This document shows, in pieces, positions 34,951 through 46,883 of a DNA stretch of 64,000 bases. Made by a program: the position numbers and the translations under genes. The number at the start of each line of letters is the position of its first letter. Positions within the stretch are counted from its first letter, which is position 1. The stretch is from NCBI GenBank assembly GCA_032622095.1, contig CP136068.1, positions 8,783,314-8,847,313 on the forward strand, given 5' to 3'. The stretch is from Siphonodentalium dalli. Its lineage: Eukaryota > Mollusca > Scaphopoda > Gadilida > Siphonodentaliidae. The notes under the pieces are model-generated. The model was not told the DNA's origin. It did not search any database and saw nothing but the letters and a program-made list of their open reading frames with translations.

Positions 34951-35464
34951 ATTTTTTTTTTAATGGGATTATTTTGAGTGGTGACCACTAATTTTCCTGA
35001 TCCGAACTTTGTTTGTCTTTCGGACTATTTGCATCCAATTACAGGGCATGTTATCATAATTAGTGACTCTTGAAGTCCGCGTCTTACATTTTGTTACAGG
35101 GCGTGTTATCATAATTAGTTACTTGAAGTCCGCGTCTTACATATACTTACATTTGAACGGGGATACGGCTAACCTGGGTCCAAACAATAGTTTAAAAAAT
35201 ATTGCAGTAAAATTAATAGTCTCCAGATAAAATTCGTTTAGCGACGTTCAACAGCAACTAATTGTTATTTAATAATTACATTAGTATGTCGTACTATATG
35301 ACATTAAATTAACACGACGACTCAATCTCTTCTTCGAAACAATACATAGTCCAATTGACTGTTAATTACTCTATGCTATTTGCATGGATCGTGACATGTT
35401 ATTTCATCACCTTAGTGCCAAACTGATTTTGTATAATTGTTTGATATATATGGTGTTGGTTTAT
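34951..35464. repeat. Non-coding stretch with a ~60-bp direct duplication
   Basis: 'acagggcatgttatcataat' with 'gaagtccgcgtcttacat' (about 35,041-35,092) is repeated at about 35,097-35,143, slightly shortened. No coding feature. Confidence 0.65.
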
Positions 35465-36636
35465 GGGTGCGTTTACATTGGTGTAGATATGTGTACATAC
35501 ATGGCATTGTGTGAAGTCTTTTGTCACGGATTAATGTGATCACAACATGATTACTCGTAATATATATACGAGCGCTCGTCAGTACTCTGGTAACGGATAA
35601 TTCACTATTGGCACATTTGGATTTCCAACTGCACCTCTCCCCTTGAACCAGACAAGTCCGACGAACTTGCATAATATCATGTGCACTCCTCATCTTGATC
35701 CATTTAGCATTTGCATGGGGCAGGACCAGAACAATTGTGGGCCCGGTGGGAGACTTTTTAAGTATGCACATGAATATCGCAAAATCCTAGCATCTCGATT
35801 GGCCTCGAGCTTTCCAAGTGAAGGGAATGTTCAAACTGACACCCCTCTATAATTTCGAACTGTACGCAAGCATTGACCATTTATAAAGAATCACGATGTA
35901 AACTTTTCGAATTTCACTCTGCGATTCCTTGTTTCTGGTGACGAGCCGAGTTTCTGAATGCGGATTCAGAATTATTACGCCCGCCGCGTGTATACTAATG
36001 TACAAATTTTTGTTTCGCCTGGGCGCTGCCATAGCGCTGGGGGTTCTATTTATAGAATGTTAATTATTGGGACACATTAAAAGTTGTAGTGTGACCCCGA
36101 GGTCGAGCAGTAGTGCGACCCCGAGGCCGAGCCCTGTAAAAGGTGTAGTTTTGATTGGCGTTTACATTATGTTAATAATGTTGATTTTTGGTCTGTGATA
36201 ATTAAGCTATGCCAATTACAAATAACAGAAATGAACAAGATTCTATAATTACGATCATGGGTATATAATATATGATCTTGAGCGCGTTACTATTTCTGAC
36301 TATGGTTTTCTTGTGCAGTATCGTCTCCGAAGTTTGCCATATACCAAGTACTTAAATGTGATCACCTTCGCGATTAATCTGGTGGTGCAATGGGATCGCT
36401 AAATACGTGTGTTGAACTGACAAAGATTAAGCACGTATTCGCCAAGCTCGAGCAATGATTAATCATATCCGATTTGTCTGTCGCAATGCCTCGGTGTTGA
36501 CCGTGAATTTTAACGGACACGATATTTTCTCACACGAACTATTACCGCTTTCTTTCTGTGTGCATTTCTGAATATATCCGTTTACACTAGTGCGCGTTTA
36601 GAAATGTACACATATCTACACCAATGTAAACGCACC
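35465..36636. mobile_element. Non-autonomous DNA transposon with ~32-bp TIRs (1.17 kb)
   Basis: 'ggtgcgtttacattggtgta' at 35,466 onward is mirrored by 'tacaccaatgtaaacgcacc' ending at 36,636. The match continues through 'gatatgtgtac' inside both ends. TTA and TAA sit just outside the two ends, but the exact target duplication is unclear. No transposase. A local direct repeat 'gtgaccccgaggtcgagc' / 'gcgaccccgaggccgagc' is at 36,091-36,134. Confidence 0.7.
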
Positions 36637-36705
36637 ATAATTATGCCTACCATATCGAATTCACAAAATGGTATTACCCATATTCAACTCTTATAGTTAT
36701 AGAGG

Positions 36706-36842
36706 ATCTCAAACGAGTTACTATTTTATACGGAATTTATCAACCGAGTTCACTAAATTCGATTTGAGCCGAGGTTTAAATAGAATTTAGTGGACGAGGT
36801 TGATAAATTACCTATAAAATAGAACGAGTTTGAGATATTTTT
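36706..36842. repeat. Imperfect palindrome (~135 bp)
   Basis: 'atctcaaacgagttactatt' and 'gaatttatcaaccgagttcac' on the left mirror 'gtggacgaggttgataaatt' and 'aatagaacgagtttgagat' on the right. The axis is near 36,773. It is probably a small hairpin MITE. It lies about 260 bp upstream of the signal-peptide exon. Confidence 0.75.
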
Positions 36843-36937
36843 TTATCACATGATCATATAATCGCTAAAATTTTATCGAAAAGACTGAAAGAACAACAGT
36901 TAACTGCAGCCAGGGAACATTGTCCCAAAGAGCAGCG

Positions 36938-36945
36938 TGACGTCA
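36938..36945. promoter_or_regulatory. Candidate CRE (TGACGTCA)
   Basis: A perfect palindromic cAMP-response-element consensus lies 158 bp upstream of the ATG of the signal-peptide exon. Such sites often occur in neuropeptide promoters. A single 8-mer can arise by chance and no transcription start is known here. Confidence 0.3.
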
Positions 36946-37102
36946 TTGCACGCGACGATATTACACGTGTCTATTACGCTCGAATATTACATCGGAAAAT
37001 AGTGCTAATCATGTGATAAAGATAATTGAATTCAGGATATGCCTGACCTGGTGAAGCTGAAAGTAAATATAATTCCAGATACACTTCCGCCAACATATAA
37101 CC

Positions 37103-37210
37103 ATGAAGCTGTTTGTAGTGGTCACGTTTGCAGCTTTGTTATTGACGGTGATGTTCAGCAGAAAAACTGAAGCTGTCGCATTTGAACTCGAAGAAGAAAA
37201 TTCCATGCAT
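37103..37210 (+). CDS. Exon 1 of a candidate secreted peptide precursor (signal peptide)
   Basis: The first ATG opens 36 codons starting MKLFVVVTFAALLLTVMF, a typical signal peptide with a Lys n-region and a strong hydrophobic core. A likely cleavage follows KTEA, and then an acidic pro-segment FELEEEN. The exon ends exactly at a codon boundary where 'CAT|gtaagtatg' forms a consensus splice donor (phase 0). Reading through the donor leads into a MITE (37,358-37,589), so the longer open frame to 37,456 is not credible. Its natural partner downstream is the phase-0 exon at 46,569. Function of the encoded peptide is unknown. An independent short gene is the alternative. Confidence 0.6.
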
Positions 37211-37357
37211 GTAAGTATGTGTAACATCCTTGGCCATTTTAAGTTATACGGGGTACATGGACATTTGATAGAAATCTCTATAAAATCTCTTCTTCTGGAA
37301 ACAAAGCGCTCTTGTAAACCCTCTAACAATGTTAGCACTGTTACTGGCATATGCAGA

Positions 37358-37589
37358 TTGAGATCCAGTAATGCTCTAAGTAATCGACTTCTTAACCACA
37401 GAAGAATTATGGGTAAAATATTATATCAAGAATCGAATAATAATGTTCCTATATAATTCATTCAAAACTCACTGAGAGCTTTCCGGTGAATGGCAACAAG
37501 CCATATTTCCGACTAAATCCTGAAAAGTTACCCATAATTCTTCTGTGGTTAAGAAGTCGATTAATTAGAGCATTACTGTATGATCTCAA
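37358..37589. mobile_element. Small MITE with ~60-bp TIRs
   Basis: 'agtaatgctctaagtaatcg' and 'cttcttaaccacagaagaat' at 37,366-37,410 are mirrored at 37,530-37,577. The outer symmetry 'ttgagatc' / 'gatctcaa' extends to 37,358 and 37,589. The loop is about 105 bp. It lies in the proposed intron just past the splice donor and supplies the false 3' part of the local open frame. Confidence 0.8.
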
Positions 37590-40500
37590 AATATGAAGTT
37601 CAGAAGTTAGTAGCGCAGCCATGGCCAAACATTTTAAACAGGTAAACGCTGGTAGCGCATAACATTGTAACGATCGGGTGCATATTGCACCCGCTCACTC
37701 CTTACGCCCGCACTCTGTTGCGATGACATGTGCATCTTTAGCGGCTCATCGACGGGAAAGCAGATTCCAATATCGATCCCAGTTAGATGTTAATTTGACT
37801 CAAACAGACAAGCGGGTGGGATGTCATCAACGTCGCGCGAGATGATGATAATTTGTGTATATGTACACCGATTAGCTTGGAATTCGAATATACACTGTTA
37901 GAAAAAAAATACCGTCGTTTCAACGGTCTGACACCGCGCAACATCGCTGCCAACATTTGACCGTTAAACATACGGTCATACCGTAGCTTGTTCCACGGTA
38001 TAAAACCGTTTAACTTACGGGCAGACCGTAACCAATAATAGTCAGACCGTTGTAATGTTTATGGTGTTGTTGTTGGCACTGAAGCTCTTATGAATTACAC
38101 TGGTGCGTACAATACATGTACATGTATATTCTCTCTTGTAAATGTACATGCATGTGTTTTGAAACTATCAGATTCAGAACACTGTCAACTGATTTGTCAA
38201 TATTCTAATACTAGTAATAGTAATAGCTGCTCGTCGAGTCGTTGTTATTATTGTCACTATTGGTTGACATCGAAGCTCGTGTTAATTGTACTTGTATCCT
38301 CTTGTATCAGTAAATGTGCCAGTGTTTTGATACTAAGTCACAACACTGTCAAATTCAACATCATCACGGAGTCGAATGAAGTCAGACCACGGATCACGCC
38401 ATGAATCGATTTTCATACTCTCTAATTTAGTGGAAATTTAAACTTGTCCGGTAATCAAAGGAACCGAAATCAGACCGTCTTAACAACTGACCACAACCGA
38501 ACAGGTAACAGTCTCCCAAAAAACAATAGTTTGGATCATATATGCAACGTCAAAGAAGAATGGCGAAATAATCTGAATTATAAAACGCGAACTTAAACGG
38601 ACATGGCTCATTCGAACCCTAAAAAAGTATGTATACGTAATTCGAGAAAAGGGGTCGCAAACTATTCCATAGTTAATTCGTCGATATAGCGCTAAAAACG
38701 CATTTTGTTAGTTATATTTTTGCGTAAATTTGATATCGTTTCGCTGTTCCGGTTAAACTTTACTAATCAGCCGATCTTCCGAGTGATGCCGGAAGCGTTC
38801 GTGTGTTTTCGGAAATGGGTGCATTCTCGATACCGCCATGCTTGTGACGTAATATTTTCCAAGTTTCCCCAGAGTCTCTATCATTTTCGGTACGCGATAA
38901 TGTGTTTCCGTTGGATCCTATTTGTCCATGCGAGATAATAACCGCTGTTGACAAGGATGTGACGATAGAACGGTTTTCCAGTTGGTTACACAATGTCAAC
39001 ATGAATTTTAGTCATTTCCATTGATCCTTGGAACACATTGATTTTTCTCAAATATACTCTAATCGAATTTTGTAGGCAATACTTTTCAGTTGAGTGTGTC
39101 GATGTACTGCAGTTAGTTCAATTACGTAGTTCTTTTAAAATGTACTCAATCCGATCAGACGGTCCCCATACCATCAAGATACAACAACAACATTTCTTCA
39201 AAATACGCTTTAGGTATCAGAATCGATGTATTGCAACAAAATAATGCTAATCACTGTCAACTATGGTATCAAATTTCCATAAACTTGTTGTTTACATTGT
39301 CGCCGACGCTGGTGTTCAGCAGTGACATATATCATTACGCGCGCCGCGTGTATAGTGTCCTATAGATTATAGATAGCTGTGGGCGCTGAAATTATAAACT
39401 GCCCAATTAACTCACAAGAGTCAACCACTGGTGACTAGGATTGCCAGACATACAATTATGTAGAAATTAGTTGGAATTATGACGTCACAGATCAGTCATG
39501 ACACACGTGTGTTGGTTACAACGTACATGTACAAGTACCTGTACAAAGGACGATGGACCATACATTGTATTCTTCAATTGTCATCGAAACGTGATTTTAG
39601 AACCATGTCACATAACATATCGGCCAGTTACGGAGTCTGCTATTCTTTTGGTCGAAACGCCAGTGACCCTGTGATGTTGTTGTGATATATTTATGGAATG
39701 GGAATCTCCATAGAGAACGATTATTTTTCGATAAAAACGAAAATAATGCGAAATGAAAGTCGGCACTCGTCAGAATGGTGCAGAATAACATACGAGTTAC
39801 GGAAAATTTGACCTCATTCGATAAATTAGTCTCGTAATTAAGGAATCAATGGCGCTCGGACATGTGGAATTCCGTCGCAGACTGTAATGTGTACATGGCA
39901 GACGCAATTTTGAAATGTAAACACGCATCAAACACGCATCAAATTTACCTTTTGTGAGAATAACAAAAGCGCAACCTTGATCAAAGTTATACAATACACA
40001 ACAACACATAGAATAAAACTGATATAAACACGGTATAAGTGAGAATAAGACGCGTATTCAGACGTGGAATTTGACAACATTTCTTCGCTTCGACGCTATA
40101 AATATATCTGATCCAGATAACCGAGATGCAGCTATCTGATTTGAAACAAATACCAAGCAATAATCTTAACGTTTCATAATCGAACTGCGGACCTGATAAT
40201 TATCGAAATATGTAGGTGAAATAATTTTTAATTAGTTAATCACATGATAGAGACATCAACACACTCTTAAAGACGCAATACAGCGCCATTTAATGTCGTT
40301 ATTTAACTGGGTCGGTGTTTGTTGTTATCAATCATTTATTGCTTCGTTTTTAGTAAGACCATTGTATCTGTTTTGCGCATGCGCAAGTCACTTTCCATAT
40401 TTGGAATTTCCATATATGGGATTTGTGTTAACCTCAATACCGATCAAGTTATCTTAGCATAAAAATAAGATATATTGTAATTTATGCAACTACGACCCTG

Positions 40501-41288
40501 GTAACCCTGATACCGGCCAATTCATTTTAAGATCGTTATTTCACTTTGCTTTAGGCATAAATACACTCTAAAACGCACAGAAACGACCCATTGGCGTTAA
40601 ATTAAATATACTCGGTATTTATTATATTATTTTTTTTATTGCTCAGTATAGAGTTAGACCCTCGACACATATCAATATATTTGGGCTGAATTCATCTGAT
40701 GCGGTATTATTCCTCGAAATAAACAACAAAGCCCTCGTTACTTCGAAATGTAGTTTGGGCTAACATTTACACAAATCCTCCATGATTGTGTTCTCAGTCG
40801 ACACACAGGTTCTCAGTCGACACACAGATCATCCCAGAAACCACTGTGAAATAAACAGCCAAGGTTTGGCTGAAATAATGCGCCGATCCCAGTTTGGGAC
40901 CAGGTGGTTTCGCGGGACCAAGTCCTGACATGGAACACCGTGATTATTACTTTCCTTTAAACATATTGTATTCGTATGTAAATATACAAAAGGGATCGGG
41001 GCACAAGTTATTTCAACTCAGGTAGCCCCTCTCCCGTACAAAATTGACAATACATTGTTATAAAATGACAAAAAGGCGATAATAGTAACGTTTGTACATG
41101 GTGAGAAAACAATTTGAGTTTGCATTATGTCGAATAACATCTTTCAGCGTATGTGTTTATGGATTACCATTAGGACGAGCATAAATCTATGCATATATAT
41201 ATATATATATATATTGTGATATTTAAGTAAGGTGTGAAATATAGGTTTCAAAGCTATTTATGTATCAAACAATTGACAGTAAGGTTAA
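37590..41288. other. Proposed intron sequence, no exon recognised
   Basis: At 37,898-38,060 the motif 'accgt' and its complement recur many times ('ataccgtcgtttcaacggtc', 'gaccgttaaacatacggtc'), probably a decayed transposon end. At about 38,070-38,365 a ~190-bp unit is duplicated, with 'tgtgttttgaaacta' / 'agtgttttgatacta' and 'aacactgtcaa' in both. An (AT)n microsatellite lies at 41,194-41,214. The other open frames have no domain. Confidence 0.5.
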
Positions 41289-41757
41289 AGGTACTCAACC
41301 CGTAAAGAGGGTCCCCATCTCAACAGATTCCAACAACAACAATCCGATCAGAGGGTCCTATATTACTATTTCTTTGGCTTTGGGGGTAAAAAATATTTGA
41401 TTCGAGTCGAGGAACCCATCAAACAAAGCTCAGAGTTATTAGATATTGATTTTTCAAATTTGTTATGTTCTCGAGATGAGTACCAATAACTGCCGTAATC
41501 TGCTCTGGATGTGTACTCCATATCTATTCAAACAGACAAGGATGAATAACTCTAAAATCAAGTGGTAATTTTAACGCAATTTTGACTGAGTTCTGGGCCA
41601 GATAGTATTCCCGATAATGAAAAATAATAGATTTATAAAATCGATATCTAACAAATCTGAGCTTTGATGGGTGACTTCCTCGACTCGAATCAAATATTTT
41701 TGACCCCCGAAGCCATTGAAATAGTAATTGAGAGGAGTTTTATCGGGTTGAGTACCT
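41289..41757. mobile_element. TTAA-flanked inverted-repeat element (469 bp), second family
   Basis: TTAA occurs at 41,285-41,288 and 41,758-41,761. The ends AGGTACTCAACCCG and CGGGTTGAGTACCT are perfect inverses. Inner arms also match: 'tatttgattcgagtcgagga' against 'tcctcgactcgaatcaaata', and 'tcaaacaaagctcagag' against 'tctgagctttgatg'. The duplication points to a piggyBac- or Kolobok-type source; the AGG terminus differs from the CCC family at 6,265. Confidence 0.8.
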
Positions 41758-42079
41758 TTAAGCTGAATTGGTATAGTAGTGAATTTGGCGCCCAATGACG
41801 CACTTGACAGTTACGCTGTAAGAAATTATCGATGTGTATACAAATGGTGGATGTGGCGATCCGAATGAGGGAGGGGTGTCTAGCATTGTGTGTGTTTGGT
41901 GGATATTGATCGATTTGTGGTTGACATTGGATTGTGGCTATATGTCAGCGCAACCAGACAGTCATGAATCAAAGGTTTTTTTTTCGCAGCAATATACAGT
42001 TGCACTGTTTGGAAAAACCTTATATTCTCCGGAATGGAGATGTACCATATCCCATAATGTACCGTGATTATTAGGGTGG

Positions 42080-42900
42080 TCTAGACCTGAGACCAGAATT
42101 CAGCCGGTGGTGTCCTCCAAAAGTGATCAGAATTAATTCCTGTTTTAAGTATTGGTTTGCTCCCCTTGCATGTTGGCTGTGAAAGACCGATTAGTCTATT
42201 TTAGTCCGACCGTGCAATTATAAAACGTTTTGTTGTTCATCCAGACCTGTTTAAGATGTCTGATTTATTATGTGTATACGGTTCAAGCCCATTAATTAGT
42301 GCCAACACATAACAGTATATTTGCAATAAATCACAAACCGTTGTGATAAATCTCAAACATGTTTACGATAAATTGTAAAGTATAATCACCAAGTAGTTTG
42401 AGAGTTATCGTAAAGATGCTTGCGATTTATCGCAAAGTTTTGCGAGTTATCGTGATTTTTCGTGATTTTTCACAATGTCGCTTTGTGATTTATCGCAAAG
42501 AATTGTTCCCCTCATCACACATGCATTCTGGCTGTGAATAACCGATCGGTCTATTTTAGCCTGACCGTGCTATTATAGAGTGATTGGAGTTCACCCAGAC
42601 ATGTTGAAGATGTCTGATTTATGTTTATATGGTTAAAGCCCTTTATTAATTTAAAATTGATTTGATTAATTGCAAACCTCTGTTAATAATCGAAAACCTT
42701 TGTACTAAATCGCATATATTTATTGTATATGAGTTCGCGAATCGCAGAGGTTTGCGATTTATCGCAAAGTATTTGTTTTGTTATTTGGCTATTATGGATC
42801 GAATGGTGTTTTACCCAGACCTGTTTAAGATATTTGATTTAGAATGTCTACTTTAATAAGTAAATTAAGAAATACGGCCCATTATTTTAGACATTCAGAC
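42080..42900. repeat. Dispersed repeat family with 'gcgatttatcgc' hairpins, two units
   Basis: Units near 42,170-42,500 and 42,525-42,790 share 'ggctgtgaa', 'ccgat.ggtctattttag', 'cacccagacctgtttaagat' and 'tctgatttat'. They end in clusters of 'tttgcgatttatcgcaaag' and its complement. More units are at about 47,340-47,800 and 48,220-48,410. Confidence 0.75.
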
Positions 42901-43189
42901 ACATTTTACTCCACATGCCGGGAACAGGCCGGGGATATCATGAAATCGAGGTATTAAACCTTGAAATAAGTACAAAAACACGATCAAGGTTCTATACTAA
43001 TAAAAGTAATATAATTTTGATTATTTAATTTTGCGACATGATCTGGAAGAACCTTCATCGGGGTTTTGTATTTAATTCGATGTCTAAACGCCGTGGCATC
43101 GTTTGGAATCTAACATTCCGCATTGTTAAATTTGCCGGTGGACATTTTTCGTAATTTCAAGTGATTGGTACCTGGGCATGTTCTCCATG

Positions 43190-43590
43190 GAGTACCTATA
43201 TATTGGAGTATATATATGGGGTACCAAATATCTAGGTACTATGCATATTACCTAAATGTTTGGTACTTCAGACTACCAAAGCAGGTATATCCAGAGTACC
43301 CTTCTGGATAGTATGTACTCTATACTCCGCATAGGCACTCCACATAACCTAAATATTTCTACTCCACAGAACCTAAATATAGGTAATTCAGAGAACCTAA
43401 ATATAGGTACTCCGGATAACCTAAATATAGGTACTCCAGAGTACTTAAATATAGGTACTCCAGAGTACCTAAATATAGGTACTCCAGAGTACCTACGCAG
43501 GTACTCTAGAGTACCAACAATTAGGTACCCCCCCCCCCCCTGGGACAAATCTCAGTACCTACGTAGGTACTCCAGAGTACCTATTATTTT
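43190..43590. repeat. Palindromic 24-bp minisatellite
   Basis: The unit 'ctccagagtacctaaatata' plus 'ggta' recurs about 8-10 times with variants. The cores GGTACTCCAGAGTACC and TAAATATA make it nearly self-complementary. Because 24 is a multiple of 3, both strands show open frames through it, which are artefacts. A C-tract (43,528-43,541) follows. Confidence 0.85.
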
Positions 43591-46568
43591 AAGAGTGTAT
43601 GAACACTGTAGGGAGACTACTCCTGGAGTTCTGGTTCTTCACCGAGATTTGTGAGCATTTTTAGCGACGATTCCGATCCTCTATCGAGCAGTCGCGGCAT
43701 AAAATGTAAAAACAACAAAATTAGAACTGCGTTTCGTGGGTTTCATCGCACTATCGTGAATGTATAGTCACTGTCCATCAGTGTGTGTAAAAAAAATGTT
43801 AAAAACTAATCCCGAAATGCACAGAAATATACTTATTATTTTCCTATTCCGATTCTCTGCTGATGACTACGATTATCTACCGAGCGCTCGGTTCTCTTGC
43901 GAATATCTCGATTCTCTGCCTTAGATAAAGTAGTATATGCCGTCCGAGTGATTACTTCCAAAATGAGCCGGAGTCCATTAACGGGTATTTGCCACAGTAT
44001 ATTCACCCTATACCTTTCCGAAATCACAAAACACCACACTGTTATCATCATTCTAATTCTCTTCGAACTTAAAACGTTATGTCGACCACATGCCTTGTAG
44101 TTGTTGATGAAATGTGCAGACATAGAAAACACTGAGCCAATTCACGACTTTTTGTTTTAAATTTAATGCGCTGGTCCAGGATAAAATATAGTCCCTCAAT
44201 TAGCATCGCTCTTATCGTTAAAAATGCTGATAAAGAAAAAAAATTGCCCACTCGAATAGAAATAAATATGCACAACAGTTAGTTTTTACATGCACCTGAT
44301 GTCTTCTTCAGATGTTTACCACTTGCAAATTTCGGTTTTGATTTTACCGCGAACTTGAAGTTGAATTGAAACATTGGAAAATTGTGTAATCATTGAGATG
44401 TATTTCACGTCGTATCTGTCACGGTTTCATGTCAATCAATTTTGTCAAATACAACGGAAGTCAATAGACATGGCGGCAACTCTATGCATCTAGCTACTCC
44501 GTAACGTCGTTGGCATGGATGGACTGGGCAAGGGTGACGCCAATGATAGACACGGAACAGTGAGCGGAGCTGGATTGGCCATGGACGAGAATAGGAATTC
44601 AGCTGACGTAAATATTGGCACGAAGGAATATCTAACATTGAAGCGGTGAACCGGACTATAATTTGCGACAGTTTATCGATAATTAATCCCCCCCGCAAAT
44701 ATGTGAAGTTTCAGGGGGTATATTCGCATAGTAGCATTAGAATTATTTATAAACCAGACACACGATGAGCGTTGACCATATATGCATTGATATTAGTATT
44801 CAGATCCATTGGTACGTCCGATATAATGCAGCTGGATTGAAGAGCACTTAGTTGCAATTATAAAAGTTACACCAAGTGTCTCGCTCTGTATAGCGTCCAA
44901 TAATGGCCCATTCTTTTAATGACCACATGTTTTTTCATCGCGAGATACAACCGAAAGTCATTGTATTGCAGAACAGTTGTTTGTCGAATCACAAGACGGA
45001 GATAGAAGTTGCAGCCAGATATGGCACGTTATTATCACTATAATATTGGCTTCTTCTAGAAAATCTGGCGGGTCATTTGAACCAATCCGAAGGAGCGACA
45101 GAACCGCAAAAACAACAAAAAGAGAAAAATAAATACTAAACTTCTTGGTAGACTTATTTTCTTCACTGCGCCTAAATATACACGATAAACGCATACTATC
45201 ACACAATTCACCAACAAGTATCATAAAATAAAATTGCTGTCAAAAATGTTATACAGTTCTAATAATAGTCACAATTCATGTCCCAGTTTATACTAAAATA
45301 AATCCTAACTATTGCCCAGTAATATAGGCTAAATGTATTATTCCTCTGGCTGAAACTTCTTATGCTATGCCTCCCAATCAATATAGAAACTACAGGAGCG
45401 AGATATGTCAAATATGCGTGCACGCGAAGATAAATAATGTCCGTAAGAAACAATAATATGGTACCGTATGTGCTCAGTTATTGTTTGCATGTCGTAATTT
45501 TGTGAGGAAGAGATATTCTAATTGTGAACAGATCATTGTATTTAGGGTAATATGAACTCTATATACAATATCTTGTTTTAGCTCAATAATTATTTGAATA
45601 TGATTCTGTCGTTAGATGTGACATGTAATATATTTAGATAACCGGAGCCACCGCGATTAAGTTGCAAAAAAAATCGGAGCCCTTACTAGAGAACCGGAAC
45701 CTCCACCAGATTTTCATTATAGCTTCTTTTCTAAAAAAAAAAAAATGCAAGTTATAGTTGACTTTATGTTAACAGCCCCCCCCCACCCACACTGGATTTC
45801 ACGGTCGCCATATTTACAACAAATTTGTATTAGTATTGGTTTGTGTAAATGTAGTGGAAATGAAGAATAGTCCTCACCGTCTGATAAATACCGAGTAATT
45901 TCCCAATAACACTTGAAATTCTGACGATAAACTGACGCGATTTTGGGACATATATTACTAATCTTCACTTGTGCATCCATTGCTCTTACTGTTGGAATGA
46001 TGCGAGGTAAACGTTGCTTTGAGTATGATGATGTCATGAAAATGAGCAAAGATGCAAAGAATCGGAAACTTTTCTCGGTAGAGAATATAAATAAAGCTCG
46101 GTAGAGAACCAAATCGCCAGGAGTAGTTCCCCAACATTGGAGACCTGACATTATGGGGGTCGTTTCCGGTCGCGTGTGGATAACCCCACACTGTGATAGT
46201 GCGTACATACATACTAAGTTAGACGTTCCCGGTGATAGATCATTTTATAAGATCGTTATTGGTAATTTTACATATGTTTGTATGTTGTTCGGCTACTCAC
46301 AGTGTTGACTGGACCAGTAGATATATCAAAATAGTTTGTTTCCACGTGGAGTATTAGAAAGAAAGTAGATTTAGAAAAGCGGTTACGCAGTATATATCAG
46401 TATAGATAACAGTGTGAGGTGGCATACCAACGTTTGGATCAGTCTGATATTCAGTACAGGAAGGAGTGATGGGAATATAAGCTATTGCTTTGAATTATAC
46501 TTTGATGTTGTGTTCTGACCCAACAGTTTTGCAACATATTTATTTTTGAAAGCCTTGTTTTTTTTCAG
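43591..46568. other. Proposed intron sequence, no exon recognised
   Basis: No gene recognised. Segments at 43,615-43,680, 43,840-43,930 and (inverted) 46,045-46,145 share 'actactcctgg', 'ggttct.taccgag' and 'cgattctctgc'-like phrases, suggesting one degenerate repeat family. A homopurine tract 'aaaaaaaaaaaa' (45,733-45,745) and a C-tract (45,777-45,785) occur. A 'ttctgac' branch-point-like motif lies at 46,512-46,518, about 50 bases before the acceptor at 46,568. Confidence 0.45.
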
Positions 46569-46757
46569 GAAAACAGACTGAGTGATTTGCTGCATAGAAA
46601 TAAACGTCAGTTACTTGACGGCAACGATGGTGGGGATGTAAGGGGTCGTCTCATACGCAGTGTACACAGAAATAAACGTCAGTCATTGGACGGCCCCGAC
46701 GATGCGGGTGTAATTGGCCGTCTCATGCACAGTGTACATAAAAATAAACGTAAATAA
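46569..46757 (+). CDS. Exon 2 of the candidate peptide precursor: tandem KR-bounded peptides
   Basis: The exon follows 'ccttgttttttttcag', a polypyrimidine tract and AG acceptor. In phase 0 it reads ENRLSDLLHRNKR, then two 24-residue units and a lone Lys before TAA (46,755-46,757). Each unit begins with Gln directly after Lys-Arg and ends with HRNKR or HKNKR. The pattern is Q-[LS]-L-D-G...G-R-L-[IM]-[RH]-S-V-H-[RK]-N-K-R. Prohormone convertases cut at KR, and an N-terminal Gln would cyclise to pyroglutamate, giving two related 22-residue peptides. With exon 1 the precursor would be 98 residues. The splice and function are inferred; no known family was recognised. Confidence 0.6.
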   Translation, partial: ENRLSDLLHRNKRQLLDGNDGGDVRGRLIRSVHRNKRQSLDGPDDAGVIGRLMHSVHKNKRK

Positions 46758-46883
46758 CTGGATGGTCCCGATGGGGAAGGCGGAAGGGGCCGTCTCATAC
46801 ACAGTGCACATAGAAATAAACGTCAGTTTCCGGACGGTCTCGATGGTGAAGGCGGAAGGGGACGTCTCATGCACAGTGTACTA
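46596..46883 (+). repeat. 72-bp tandem array, 4 units, coding in frame
   Basis: Units start at 46,596, 46,668, 46,740 and 46,812, exactly 72 bp (24 codons) apart. Each opens with 'aataaacgt' and closes with a 'catgcacagtgta'-like segment. Units 3 and 4 lie beyond the TAA at 46,755 but still read in the same frame (for example RNKRQFPDGLDGEGG). The stop differs from the other units by 'aaataa' in place of 'cagtca'. Each unit also contains AATAAA, the polyadenylation hexamer, inside its Asn-Lys codons. Confidence 0.85.

Noticed and set aside
37211-37456. Continuation of the signal-peptide frame past 37,210
   Set aside because: It crosses a consensus splice donor and then a MITE with long inverted repeats, so it is unlikely to be coding.
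43256-43654. 132-codon open frame with a repetitive NIGTPEYL peptide
   Set aside because: It is a translation of a palindromic 24-bp minisatellite; both strands are open for the same reason.
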